From Chthonomonas sp. UBA2362 (lineage in GTDB: Bacteria > Armatimonadota > Fimbriimonadia > Fimbriimonadales > Fimbriimonadaceae), in contig DDTO01000011.1 of the NCBI GenBank assembly GCA_002344135.1, positions 72,970 to 136,969 on the forward strand: DNA of 64,000 nt. The letters run 5' to 3'. Shown piece after piece: positions 27,121-36,300 of the stretch (within the stretch, counting starts at the first letter, position 1; the number at the start of each line of letters is the position of its first letter). The position numbers were made by a program, and so were the translations under genes. Under the pieces are notes generated by a model. The model worked only from the letters and a program-made list of their open reading frames with translations, was not told the origin of the DNA and did no database searches.

Positions 27121-27846
27121 CTATCGGTCGATGCGCCGCACCGGCGCTTCGATGTCGTCTCTCGGATCGGGCCTCCAATTCGGAGGCTCGATCGGCCCAT
27201 AAATCGCCGCCGGATGCTGCCCTCGGTATGCCCAGCCCTGATCGCCGTAACTGAAATGCCAGTACTCGCTCGGGTAGTTCGTTATTCCGACCGCCTCGAG
27301 GGTCTTGCGCAGAAGTTCCCGATTCGCTCGAGCCTCGTCATCGAGGAGGGGCGCGTCGGAGACGAAGCTTCGAGGGTCGAGTCGCTCGTAGGGTGAGACG
27401 AGGTCGAGGGGCGTTCCGTCTTCGCGCACCAGCCCGACATCGAGCGCCCCGCCCGTGAGATGGGGAGGCGGGACTCGGGGGTGGTTCGGCGGCGCGGTGA
27501 GGCGATTCACCACCCGCTTGAGCGTGGTTTCGGACCACTCGGGGTGCCGCTGCTGCCACCATTCCCAAGACCTCCGGTACATCCGGCGCTGAATGTGGAG
27601 CCCTCGCCATCCCTCGAGAATGGCAAGGCGAATTCCCTTCGGCAGATGTTCGGCCGCTTGGCATAGCCGCTCCGCAACCCCCTTGCGAAGGAGGGTCTCT
27701 CGGTGATAGTCGAACACGGGCTGATCGTGAATAAGGAGCGGGCATAGTTCGAGATAGTTCACGAGCGGCTCGCCGCATTCGCGGATGGGGATGCGCCGCA
27801 GCGCATAGACAGGCTCGGTGGGAGAGATGCGCACAGAGTCGGGCAC
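27121..27846 (-). CDS. D-alanyl-D-alanine dipeptidase (VanX/DdpX-like, peptidase M15D)
   Basis: 241 residues. The zinc site is visible as PPHLTGGALDVGL (HxxGxAxD-like) and SEYWHFSYGDQGWA (Glu base and third ligand His); LAILEGWRGLHIQ is the Arg-containing substrate strand. Such enzymes cleave D-Ala-D-Ala, for cell-wall turnover or vancomycin resistance; without vanH/vanA neighbours a turnover role is more likely. GTG start at 27846, five bases after TAGAAT (27857-27852). The start is 13 bases from the end of the upstream TIGR01777 gene. Confidence 0.88.
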   Translation of the reverse strand: MPDSVRISPTEPVYALRRIPIRECGEPLVNYLELCPLLIHDQPVFDYHRETLLRKGVAERLCQAAEHLPKGIRLAILEGWRGLHIQRRMYRRSWEWWQQRHPEWSETTLKRVVNRLTAPPNHPRVPPPHLTGGALDVGLVREDGTPLDLVSPYERLDPRSFVSDAPLLDDEARANRELLRKTLEAVGITNYPSEYWHFSYGDQGWAYRGQHPAAIYGPIEPPNWRPDPRDDIEAPVRRIDR

Positions 27847-27851
27847 GCCGG

Positions 27852-27857
27852 ATTCTA
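27852..27857 (-). promoter_or_regulatory. -10 element (TAGAAT) of the dipeptidase gene
   Basis: TAGAAT on the minus strand inside the 13-base gap to the upstream gene, five bases before the GTG; no Shine-Dalgarno. Confidence 0.4.
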
Positions 27858-27859
27858 GC

Positions 27860-28759
27860 CTAGACGAGGTTGGCCAGGGCTTCGCGAAGCGTCGGGTAGG
27901 CGAACGGGAAGTCGTGGGCTTCGGCGATTTGAGGAAACACGCGCTGGCTCAATAAGACGAGGTCACCCTCGGTCCCCGCTAGCCTCGCGCCCAGCTTCAC
28001 CAAAGCCGCCGGTGCCGGGGGCGACCACGGGCGATGAACCGCGCTCCGCAGCTCACGCATGAAGACTGAATTGGTAACCGGATTAGGCGATACTGCGTTT
28101 ACGGGTCCGATGATCTCCTCCTCTGTAGCCGCCCAGGAAAACATCGACACGAGGTCTCGGAGGTGGATCCAACTGACGAACTGTCGCCCGCTGCCGGCGG
28201 CTCCCCCCAGGAAGAGTCGAGTGAGCCGTAGTAGCTGCTCCAAGGCGCCACCGCCTCGGCCCAGCACGACGCCGGTGCGCATCTTGACCTTTCGAACCGC
28301 CGAATCGAACTCGTCGACCGCGGCCTCCCAAGCGGCGCAGGTCTCGGCGAGGAATCCTTCTCCGGGAGGCGAGGCTTCGCTGACCTCGAAGGAGCCGGTG
28401 TCTCCGTAGAAGCCGATGGCGCTGGAGTTGATCCAGACCCCAGGTGGGCGATCGCACTCCGCGAGCGCAGCACCGATAGCCCGCGTGGTTTCGACACGCG
28501 AAAGCAGGATTTCTTTCTTCGCGGCGTCCGACCAGACCTGGTTGATCGACGCTCCCGAGAGGTTAATCACCAAGGAAGCTCCGATGAGTTCTTGCGCCCA
28601 CGCGCCGATCCGTCGGCCATCCCAAGCGACCGTTCGAACTTCGGAGTTGCGACTCTCCGAGCGCGAAAGAACGACGACCTCCGAGCCGGAACCGACGAAC
28701 TCGGCGATCAGTGCGCGCCCGATAAAGCCGGAGCCCCCCGCGATGACGACCTTATCGAT
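27860..28759 (-). CDS. TIGR01777-family NAD(P)-binding epimerase-like protein with apparent AUC start
   Basis: 299 residues if translation starts at ATC 28759-28757. The N-terminal KVVIAGGSGFIGRALI is the Rossmann nucleotide-binding motif that starts every member of the family, and it lies upstream of the first ATG/GTG-type codon that could give an open frame; starting at that codon (28573) would delete the cofactor site. No ATG, GTG or TTG exists between the ubiX stop (28765-28763) and the motif. GGAGG at 28772-28768 lies 8 bases before the ATC, ideal Shine-Dalgarno spacing. Later signatures: NLSGASI, INSSAIGFYGDTG, SWIHLRDL, NAVSPNPVTN. Function of the family is poorly defined. Coupled to ubiX. 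Confidence 0.82.
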   Translation of the reverse strand: MDKVVIAGGSGFIGRALIAEFVGSGSEVVVLSRSESRNSEVRTVAWDGRRIGAWAQELIGASLVINLSGASINQVWSDAAKKEILLSRVETTRAIGAALAECDRPPGVWINSSAIGFYGDTGSFEVSEASPPGEGFLAETCAAWEAAVDEFDSAVRKVKMRTGVVLGRGGGALEQLLRLTRLFLGGAAGSGRQFVSWIHLRDLVSMFSWAATEEEIIGPVNAVSPNPVTNSVFMRELRSAVHRPWSPPAPAALVKLGARLAGTEGDLVLLSQRVFPQIAEAHDFPFAYPTLREALANLV

Positions 28760-28762
28760 GCG

Positions 28763-29359
28763 TCAGTCCTCCATCCATTGAGCGACCAAGTCCTGCTCCA
28801 CGCCGAGATTCTGCAGGATACGGGCGACGACGGTGTCGGCAAGGTCGTCGAGCGAGGTTGGCCGCTGGTACCAAGCTGGGCACGCCGGAAGGACCGTAGC
28901 TCCGGATTCGGCGAGCGTGGTCAAGTTGCGAAGCATGATCGCGTTCATCGGCATTTCCCGCGGGACGACGATCAGCGGCCTCCGTTCCTTGAGGCACACG
29001 TCGGCGGCGCGCGTCATGAGGTCGTCGCTGATGCCGTTGGCGATGCGGCCCGCGGTTCCCATCGAGCATGGAACGATCACCATCCCATCGTGGCGAAACG
29101 AACCGCTCGCAGGCGGCGTGAAGTAGTTCTTGCTGTCGAGGAGCCGGATCTGCGGCAAGTCCTCACCGAGCCAGTCGACGGTCGAGAACCGGTCGCGTCG
29201 TGGAGCGGTCCCCAGTTCGGTCGCGGCAACCTGGATTGCTTGCTCGCTGAGAATAAGGAAGACCTCGTCCCAATGCCTGGCCGCTTGGCGAAGAAACCGC
29301 TGGGCGTAGATCGCGCCGCTCGCGCCGGTGACTCCGACGACGAGTTTTCTCGTGCTCAT
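28763..29359 (-). CDS. ubiX: flavin prenyltransferase UbiX
   Basis: 198 residues. Makes the prenylated FMN cofactor of UbiD decarboxylases. GVTGASGAIYAQRFL is the flavin-binding start; VIVPCSMGTAGRIANGISDDLMTRAADVCLKERR and VVPREMPMNAIMLRNL are the prenyl-phosphate and dimer-interface signatures. ATG at 29359 lies 6 bases after TAGACT (29371-29366). UbiD is not in the window. The last codons contain the Shine-Dalgarno of the following gene. Confidence 0.95.
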   Translation of the reverse strand: MSTRKLVVGVTGASGAIYAQRFLRQAARHWDEVFLILSEQAIQVAATELGTAPRRDRFSTVDWLGEDLPQIRLLDSKNYFTPPASGSFRHDGMVIVPCSMGTAGRIANGISDDLMTRAADVCLKERRPLIVVPREMPMNAIMLRNLTTLAESGATVLPACPAWYQRPTSLDDLADTVVARILQNLGVEQDLVAQWMED

Positions 29360-29365
29360 GCCGAT

Positions 29366-29371
29366 AGTCTA
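29366..29371 (-). promoter_or_regulatory. -10 element (TAGACT) of ubiX
   Basis: TAGACT on the minus strand, six bases before the ATG at 29359, no Shine-Dalgarno: predicted leaderless. Confidence 0.4.
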
Positions 29372-29456
29372 CGTGCCCGGGCCAGATCGATGTTCGTCGG
29401 TCCAAGGTCCTGGTCGCCGCAACACGTGCTAGCATAGCAACTCCTTGAGCACTGCT

Positions 29457-29809
29457 ATGAGATACGCAATTCGTTTCCTCGTCTTGCTGGTCTGGCCGCT
29501 TCCCTCGCTGGGTGTTGCGGCGGAGGAGACACCGCCCAGCGTTTGGGACAGATCCGATTCACTCCCCAGTTCGACGCGTGCACCGATCGCTATGAGGTCA
29601 CCGCGACCGTCGGAAACGACACTCCGATCCGATTCTCTATCCTCCCGGACGAAAGCCAGAACGCAATGCAGGGGGTGGTCGGACGCCAGGTGCGAATCCA
29701 GTGGCAGGCTTACCTGGCTCAAGAGCAAACGGGATCGGGAGAAGTGACGAGAATCATCTCGGCGGGTTCCGAAGAAGTGGTCCTGCCTCCAGGAGTTTGC
29801 CAACCCTGA
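29457..29809 (+). pseudogene. small exported protein gene interrupted by a frameshift
   Basis: The ATG at 29457 opens a signal peptide (MRYAIRFLVLLVWPLPSLG) but this frame turns into Ser/Arg-rich shadow after about 30 residues. The natural-looking mature sequence (FTPQFDACTDRYEVTATVG; RQVRIQWQAYLAQEQ; EEVVLPPGVCQP) is in the frame that opens at TTG 29543, one base back. That frame has no usable start codon upstream, and the GC content of third positions favours the first frame before about 29540 and the second after. A one-base indel, real or from assembly, is the simplest reading. Product unknown. Confidence 0.5.
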
Positions 29810-29880
29810 TTATCTCGCAGTAGGGGGTCGTCATGCCGAGCGTAGTCGAAGGATCGTCTCGGGCAAGCACTCTTTCGGAG

Positions 29881-29936
29881 CATGGCGGGTAGACGGCCTT
29901 GATCCGGGGGCACGAGCCATCCCCGGCTACCAACCA
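29881..29936. repeat. BIME-like palindromic repeat, degenerate copy E3
   Basis: Shares with E1 the second hairpin (CCGGGGG, loop CACGAGCCAT, CCCCGG) and the GGCTACCAACCA arm; the first hairpin is decayed. Just upstream, 29832-29854 reads catgccgagcgtagtcgaagg, which resembles an intergenic repeat seen in many unrelated bacteria. Confidence 0.55.
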
Positions 29937-30027
29937 CATCGCAAGTCGACCGCCGACCGTACTCCGGCCCTGGGCTCGCGACAGCAAACGGTGACCGCAT
30001 TTGCAAGCCAGATCACTGTTCTCTATC

Positions 30028-31893
30028 CTAGCCTCTGCCAAGCGCCTGCGCGAACGCCTTCTCTCCGCCGACCACCGGTAGGCGGAGGCGGGTCTCGCCG
30101 AGGTCGATCGTTAACTTAGTTCCCGGCTTCGGCCAGATCGTGAAGTCGCGATCGCTGGACAAGACCATCAGAGCGATGCGTTTGCCGGCGGGAATGAACT
30201 GGTCGTCGGGCTGGAGGTCGAAGGTCATCGTCACGAATTTTCCCGGCTCCAGCGGCGTTCCCTTCTCCATCGAATGATAGCTGCCGCCGGCCGTGAGGGA
30301 ACGAGCATTCTGAGGGTCGGCCCACCCCCGCGTGATCAGATTAGAGGTGCCGATCGGGCCTTCGAACCAGGGCAGCAGCACCAAGTACACGGAAAGATTC
30401 GCGGCGGGCGTGTTCGAAGACAAGCGGATCGTCACCTGCGCCGTGCCCGAAATGTGGACCGGCGCCGTCAGCTCCGAAGTCGCGTAGATGAGTCGATTCG
30501 GCGACTCGGCCGCCTTGGCTAAGCTCGCCGCATCGAAGGTCACGTCGTCGACCAGTTCTTCTTGCACTTGCTTCCCCGCGGGCTTGGTCGCCAAGCCACC
30601 GATCTCGCGTCCTCCTGCGCTCGGTGCGAGGATGACTGGGGCGGCATCGGGGTTCGGGTAGTCGGCGTACGGAGTGGGGGTCGGCTGTGGACCTCGAGGG
30701 GTGCCAGGGTCTTTTTCGCGCACGATGTAGGCCTTCGGCCCCGTCTCGATGCCGTTCTGGACGCCGTAGAGGAACCGGGTGAACCACTTGTTCACCATCT
30801 CGAACGGTGGATCGCCTCCATGCCCACCCTGATGAAAATACTGGACCAGCGGCACCTTTCCCTTGATCGCTTGGCTGATGCGGACGCTGTGCTCCGGCAC
30901 CACGTTCCAGTCGTTGAACGCGTGAGCCATGAGGACAGCGCACTTGATCTTGCCGGCGTAGGGTAGGAGGTCGCGCTCGGCCCAAAAGGCGTTGTAGTCG
31001 CCAGTCCGTCGGTCACGACCCTTGGCGAACTCACCGTCCCGATAAAGGGCATCGTTTCTCGGACGGCGCACCGGGTCGGCGCTGTGGATGAAGTCGTAGA
31101 GCGAATCGATGTCCTCGCCGAGCCAGCCGCCCGGGTGCCGGACGAGTCCGTTCGAGCGGTAGTAGTGGTAGTAGGAAGTGTTCGGCGCTACCGGGACGAT
31201 CGCCTCGAGACCTTGGACGCCGGTGGTCGCGGCAGCGATCGGGAGCGTGCCGTTGTAGGAGGTGCCGATCATGCCGACCTTGCCGGTGCACCAGGTCGCT
31301 TTGATCTCTTCGGTTCCTTCGTAGGTGGTGTAGCCCTTGGCTCGCCCGTTCAGCCAGTCGATAACCGCCTTCGGTGCGAGACGCTCGGGGTCGCCGCCTA
31401 CGGTTGGGCTGCCTCCCGAGAGGCCGGTTCCGGGAGCGTCCGAGTGCACGACCGCGAACCCACGCGGTACCCAGGTCGACACGAGAGAATTCGACACGGC
31501 CTTCCGATCCGGGTTGAACTTGATTTCGGGATGGGAGGTACGCGGCGGCGGCTCCTCGCCGAGTTCGTGGCGGACGTCCCAGAGGATCGACCGCCCGCCG
31601 GCGGTGCCGGCGAAGTAAGGCGAAGACTCATAGATGACCGGCACACGCAGGCTTCCTGTTTCAGTTTGGCGCTGGCGAGTCACGTCGACGTGCACGCGAT
31701 CCTTCTTGCCGTCACGGTCGGAATCGAATTCGGTTTCTACCCAGAGCCGCTCACGGATCCACTCCTCCGGCTTGGCGAACTCGGGGACGATTTGCGCTTG
31801 GCCATCGACGAAAGTCGGACCAGCGGACGGCCCCTGCGCGAGTGCCGGCGCGATCGCGGCGATGAATGAGAGGAAGAGAACGGTGCGGGACAC
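30028..31893 (-). CDS. secreted Xaa-Pro dipeptidyl-peptidase-like hydrolase (peptidase S15)
   Basis: 621 residues from GTG 31893, chosen because a perfect TATAAT lies six bases upstream and the protein then begins with a signal peptide (SRTVLFLSFIAAIAPALAQG). Catalytic Ser is in KVGMIGTSYNGTLP, the acid in LMAHAFNDWNVVPEHS, and the His in YFHQGGHGG. The C-terminal third is the X-Pro DPP beta-sandwich (VHISGTAQVTIRLSS; SYHSMEKGTPLEPGKF). Cleaves X-Pro dipeptides from peptides or a related acyl substrate. The long upstream open frame on this strand is shadow. Confidence 0.9.
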   Translation of the reverse strand: MSRTVLFLSFIAAIAPALAQGPSAGPTFVDGQAQIVPEFAKPEEWIRERLWVETEFDSDRDGKKDRVHVDVTRQRQTETGSLRVPVIYESSPYFAGTAGGRSILWDVRHELGEEPPPRTSHPEIKFNPDRKAVSNSLVSTWVPRGFAVVHSDAPGTGLSGGSPTVGGDPERLAPKAVIDWLNGRAKGYTTYEGTEEIKATWCTGKVGMIGTSYNGTLPIAAATTGVQGLEAIVPVAPNTSYYHYYRSNGLVRHPGGWLGEDIDSLYDFIHSADPVRRPRNDALYRDGEFAKGRDRRTGDYNAFWAERDLLPYAGKIKCAVLMAHAFNDWNVVPEHSVRISQAIKGKVPLVQYFHQGGHGGDPPFEMVNKWFTRFLYGVQNGIETGPKAYIVREKDPGTPRGPQPTPTPYADYPNPDAAPVILAPSAGGREIGGLATKPAGKQVQEELVDDVTFDAASLAKAAESPNRLIYATSELTAPVHISGTAQVTIRLSSNTPAANLSVYLVLLPWFEGPIGTSNLITRGWADPQNARSLTAGGSYHSMEKGTPLEPGKFVTMTFDLQPDDQFIPAGKRIALMVLSSDRDFTIWPKPGTKLTIDLGETRLRLPVVGGEKAFAQALGRG

Positions 31894-31899
31894 GCCCCC

Positions 31900-31905
31900 A
31901 TTATA
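31900..31905 (-). promoter_or_regulatory. -10 element (TATAAT) of the S15 peptidase gene
   Basis: Perfect TATAAT on the minus strand with exactly six bases before the GTG at 31893: a clear leaderless arrangement in this window. Confidence 0.6.
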
Positions 31906-31935
31906 GTGATTTGCCCGGTTGCGATGGACTTGCTG

Positions 31936-31941
31936 TATATT
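31936..31941 (+). promoter_or_regulatory. -10 element (TATATT) of the first dockerin-like gene
   Basis: TATATT, six bases before the ATG at 31948, no Shine-Dalgarno. This picks the signal-peptide ATG over the upstream in-frame start at 31906. Confidence 0.55.
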
Positions 31942-31947
31942 CATGCT

Positions 31948-33378
31948 ATGACCAGAGGTACCTTCGTCGCTGCCCTCTTCGTCGCCGCCGCCTGCACGAG
32001 TTGGCCGCAGATTTCGCCGGGGAGACTCGCCGTCGTCCGGCTCGGAGACGGAGGCGGGCTGACGAGCGCCGGCGCCGCCGTACGGCTCATTGCGATCGAC
32101 AAGGCGACTGGCGACGTCTTCCTGCCTGAGAGCATCGACATCACCTACGACGGCACGACCGGGCTCGTTCTTACCGGGAACACGACGGGCGAGGGGTCGC
32201 TTTCGACTTTGCGCACCACCACGGGCGCTTTCGCATTCATCTCCGGTTATCCTGCCTTCGTGGGAACCGGATCGCTCACGACCTCGCCGACGAAGAGAGT
32301 GACCCGGGTTCGCTACTTTAACGGGGCGATGGTGGACCAAGATTTAGCGCTGGCAGGCCAGGCTCGCAGCGCAGTAAGCCTGACGGGGCTCGACTTTTAC
32401 TTCAGTACCGGTACGGTTGGTGTCAACGCCGGTTCGTTTGGCTCGGGCGCAACGACCAGCCAGAGCACCGAAACGAATACGCGCTTCCTGGAAACCTGGC
32501 AGGGTCGCGCCTACTTCTCGACGGCGAGCGGGGGCAACAACCTCGTCCGAGAAGCGGTGCAGGGTGGGGGCGGTCCAGTCCTGCTTTCTACGGGCGCGGC
32601 TGTGCTCATCGCCGATTTCGAGATCGCCCGCGACGGCCTCACCCTCTACGTTGCGAGCGACTCAACGACCGCGGGAGGCATTTATCGCTATAGCCGTCCG
32701 AGCCTGACCTCGGCTTGGGACTCCGGAACACGGCTGACCACCCAACCGGTGAGGTACCTCGCTTTGGAAGAAGCTGCCGGCCAGCACAACCTCTTTGCCT
32801 GTTTCAAATCGAGTACCCGTAACGACGTCGAGGGTTTCTTCAATACGAAGACCGCGACTTCGCTCTCCCCTGCGTGGACCATAACGCCTCCCGGTGCGTT
32901 CGGCTACGCTGGTCTCGATCTCGTCCAAAGCCCGCTTGCGCTAGTGAGCGGTACCCTCGTCTTGGAGGGCTTCGAACCTTCTACAGCCGCACAACCTGTG
33001 CTCGTCGAGGTCATCCAGGGCGGAGGCGTCGTCGAAAGCCTTCAGACTGCGCTCGGTACCGGCGATACGTTCTCGTTTACCGCCGAGTCCGAAGGTTCGG
33101 CCACTCTTCGGTTCTCGTTCCGCACCGGCCTCCGGAAGGGGGTGCCAGTAGATCTCGCCCAAAGCCCGATTTCGGGCCTTCAGGTCACGCTTCTCAACGG
33201 CGATTGCGACGGCGACAACGAGGTGGCAATCGGTGACTTCGCCCTCGTGAGTGCCTCCTTTGGCCGCGAAGTGGGCGATCCCGGTTACGACGAGCATGCC
33301 GATCTGAACGGCGACGGCAGCGTCGACATCGGCGACTTTGCCCTCCTGAGCGGGAACTTCGGCCAAATCGGGGATTGA
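31948..33378 (+). CDS. secreted protein with C-terminal dockerin-like repeats
   Basis: 476 residues with signal peptide MTRGTFVAALFVAAACTSW. The middle 300 residues are beta-rich with propeller-like repeats (LYVASDSTTAGGIYRY). From about residue 335 a beta-sandwich (VSGTLVLEGFE, FSFRTGLRKGVPVDL) leads to a pair of dockerin-type calcium loops, NGDCDGDNEVAIGDFALVS and LNGDGSVDIGDFALLSGNF, ending QIGD. The same C-terminal architecture ends three more genes (57975, 59815, 61243). No cohesin is visible, so the tail may serve folding or surface display and not a cellulosome. Ends one base before the convergent nrdJ stop. Confidence 0.8.
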   Translation: MTRGTFVAALFVAAACTSWPQISPGRLAVVRLGDGGGLTSAGAAVRLIAIDKATGDVFLPESIDITYDGTTGLVLTGNTTGEGSLSTLRTTTGAFAFISGYPAFVGTGSLTTSPTKRVTRVRYFNGAMVDQDLALAGQARSAVSLTGLDFYFSTGTVGVNAGSFGSGATTSQSTETNTRFLETWQGRAYFSTASGGNNLVREAVQGGGGPVLLSTGAAVLIADFEIARDGLTLYVASDSTTAGGIYRYSRPSLTSAWDSGTRLTTQPVRYLALEEAAGQHNLFACFKSSTRNDVEGFFNTKTATSLSPAWTITPPGAFGYAGLDLVQSPLALVSGTLVLEGFEPSTAAQPVLVEVIQGGGVVESLQTALGTGDTFSFTAESEGSATLRFSFRTGLRKGVPVDLAQSPISGLQVTLLNGDCDGDNEVAIGDFALVSASFGREVGDPGYDEHADLNGDGSVDIGDFALLSGNFGQIGD

Positions 33379-33379
33379 C

Positions 33380-36300
33380 CTAGCTGCAGCCGCTCGTGGA
33401 ACCGCAGGACTCGCACTTGAGGCAGACTCCGTTGCGAACGAGGGTGAACGCGCCGCACTCTCCGCACGGATCGCCTTCGTAGCCCTTCAGCCGCGCCTCG
33501 CGAATCTTGTCCGCCAAGTGCCCCGCGGATACCGTTACCGGTTCCAACGCCGGCGATCGGACGGGCTCGACCACCGCGCGATGGCCGTTGGCGTTGAATC
33601 CGTGACTGTCGTGAGGTTCTGTTGCCACACCGGGGATCGGACCCTCGATCTCGGCCCCATCCTCTTCGTAATCGAAATCCAAAGCGGGCTGAGTCGGATC
33701 ACCGACGGTATCCGAGCGCAGATCCTCGGGCTTGACCTGCACCAGGTCGGTTCGCCCGAGGTACGAGAGCGCTAGCTCGCGGAAGATGTAGTCGATGACG
33801 CTGGTAGACATCTTGATGTTGTCGTGCCCCTGAACGACACCGTTCGGTTCGAACCGTGTAAAGACGAAAGCCTCGACGAACTCTTCCAGCGGCACGCCGT
33901 ACTGCAAGCCCAGGGAAATAGCGATGGCGAAGCAGTTCATCAAGCTTCGGAAAGCGGCGCCCTCACGGTGCATGTCGATGAAGATTTCGCCCAGGCTTCC
34001 GTCTTCGTACTCTCCCGTACGCAGATACACTTTATGGCCGCCGACCCTCGCCTTTTGCGTATATCCTCGTCGTCTGCCCGGCATCGCGCGTCGCTTGGCA
34101 AGATAACGATAGACCAGCCGCTGAGCCGCTTGCCGTATCGGATCGCTGAGATCGCCCGTGTCGAGGGTTGCCTCGATAATCGCTGCCGCTGTATCGTCCG
34201 TGCTGGCGTTAAGGGGCTGGCTTAGCTTGCTGCCATCGCGGTAAAGAGCATTCGCCTTCAACCCGAGCTTCCACGATAGCATGTAGCATCGGTCCATCTC
34301 TTCCACCCTGGCGTCCCCTGGCAGGTTGATTGTCTTGCTGATCGCGCCGCTCAGGAAAGGCTGTGCCGCAGCCATCATCCTAATATGGCCCTCCGGCTTG
34401 ATGTACCGCTCACCAATCCGGCCACATTTGTTCGCACAGTCGAATACCGGGTAGTGCTCTTCGCGCAAGTGTGGCGCGCCCTCGATCGTCATCGTCCCGC
34501 ACACATAATCGTTCGCGAGTGAGATATCCTCCTTGTTGAAGCCGATTTCTTCGAGCAAGTTGAAGCTCATGTCGTCCAGTTGTTCGTCGGTGAAACCTAA
34601 GTAGTCCCGGCAGAAGTCGTCACCCAACGTAAACCGATTAAAAACGAACTGGATATCGAATGCGTTTTCAAGCGCGCGTTCGATCCTCTGAAGCGCATCC
34701 GGCGTAAAGCCTCTGGCTGTAAGGGCTTCATGATTAATCCCCGGTGCGTCGGCCAGCGTCTTATGGCCAACGCAATACGCTACGATATCGTCGATCTCCT
34801 CGGCGCGGTATCCCAGTTGAGATAGCGCGATCGGGATCGACTGGTTGATGATTTTGAAGTATCCACCTCCCGCAAGCTTCTTAAACTTTACGAGCGCGAA
34901 ATCGGGCTCGATTCCCGTCGTATCGCAGTCCATGATGAGGCCGATAGTGCCGGTCGGCGCGAGCACGGTCACCTGTGCGTTACGGTATCCATGGATCTCC
35001 CCTAGTGACAGGGCCTTCTCCCAGGCTGTTCGAGCGGCCTTCAGCAGGTCGACGGGGCATTCATCGGGGTCTATTCCCACGGGAAGCGTATGGAGCCTTT
35101 CGTATTGATCGGCACTCGTATTGTGAGCCGCCCGCTTATGGTTCCGGATCACGCGCAGCATGTGCTCCCGGTTGCGCTCATAGCCGTCGAACGGACCGAG
35201 TTCCTTTGCCATTTCGGCGCTTTCGGCATAAGACTCGCCTCCGAGAATGCTCGTCAGCGCCCCTGCGATCGCAAAGCCCTGGGGACTATCATAAGGGATC
35301 GCCATTTGCATCAGGAGCGCGCCGAGATTGGCGTAGCCTAAGCCGAGCGTTCGAAACTCGTAGCTGAGCCGAGCAATTTCCTTGCTGGGAAACTGCGCCA
35401 TAAGAACGCTGATCTCGAGGACGATCGTCCAAAGGCGAATGGCATGCCTGTACGCTTCGATATCGAATTGGCTGGTGCGAGGATCGTAGAACTTGATAAG
35501 ATTGATGCTGGCGAGATTGCAGGCCGTATCGTCGAGAAACATGTATTCGCTGCAGGGGTTGCTCGCATTGATCCGTCCATCCTCGGGGCAGGTATGCCAG
35601 TCGTTGATAGTCGTGTCGTACTGTGTACCGGGATCGGCGCAGGACCATGCCGAGAAACAAATGCGGTCCCACAGGTCCCTCGCGCTCAGCCGCTTTGTGA
35701 CGGCGCCATCCGTTCTGGCCTTGAGTTCCCAGTCGTCGTCATGCTCGACGGCTTCGAGGAATTCGTCCGAGAGCCGAACCGAGTTATTAGAGTTCTGGCC
35801 GGAGACCGTCATATAGGCCTCGCTCTCGTAGCCGGTATCAAAAGTGGGGAACTCGATCGAAGTGACCCCTTGCTGTGCGAGCTGAACGACCCGCTGGATA
35901 TAGTTCGGCGACACCAGGGCCTGCTTTGCCTCTGCAATGGCTCTTCTGAGAGCAGGGTTCGTTCGAGGATCGAAGCGCTCGTCTCCGTCGACACCGCCCT
36001 GATAGCATGCGCGAATAATGGCGTTGAGATATCGGCTGTTGATCTGGGATCCGGTGACGAGTGAGGCAACCTTCTGTTCCTCGAGGACCTTCCAACTGAC
36101 GAACTGTTCGATATCCGGATGATCGACGTCGAGGCACACCATCTTCGCCGCTCGCCGAGTGGTGCCGCCCGACTTGATCGACCCGGCGCTGCGGTCTCCG
36201 ACACGGAGGAAACTCATCAGACCGCTCGATTTCCCGCCACCGCTGAGCTTCTCGTTGGAGGCTCGGCACTTCGAGAAGTTCGTCCCGACCCCCGAGCCGT

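Noticed and set aside
28763..28765. TGA between ubiX and the TIGR01777 frame as a read-through or selenocysteine codon joining the two
   Set aside because: Both proteins have normal lengths on their own, no SECIS-like hairpin follows, and a Shine-Dalgarno precedes the second frame.
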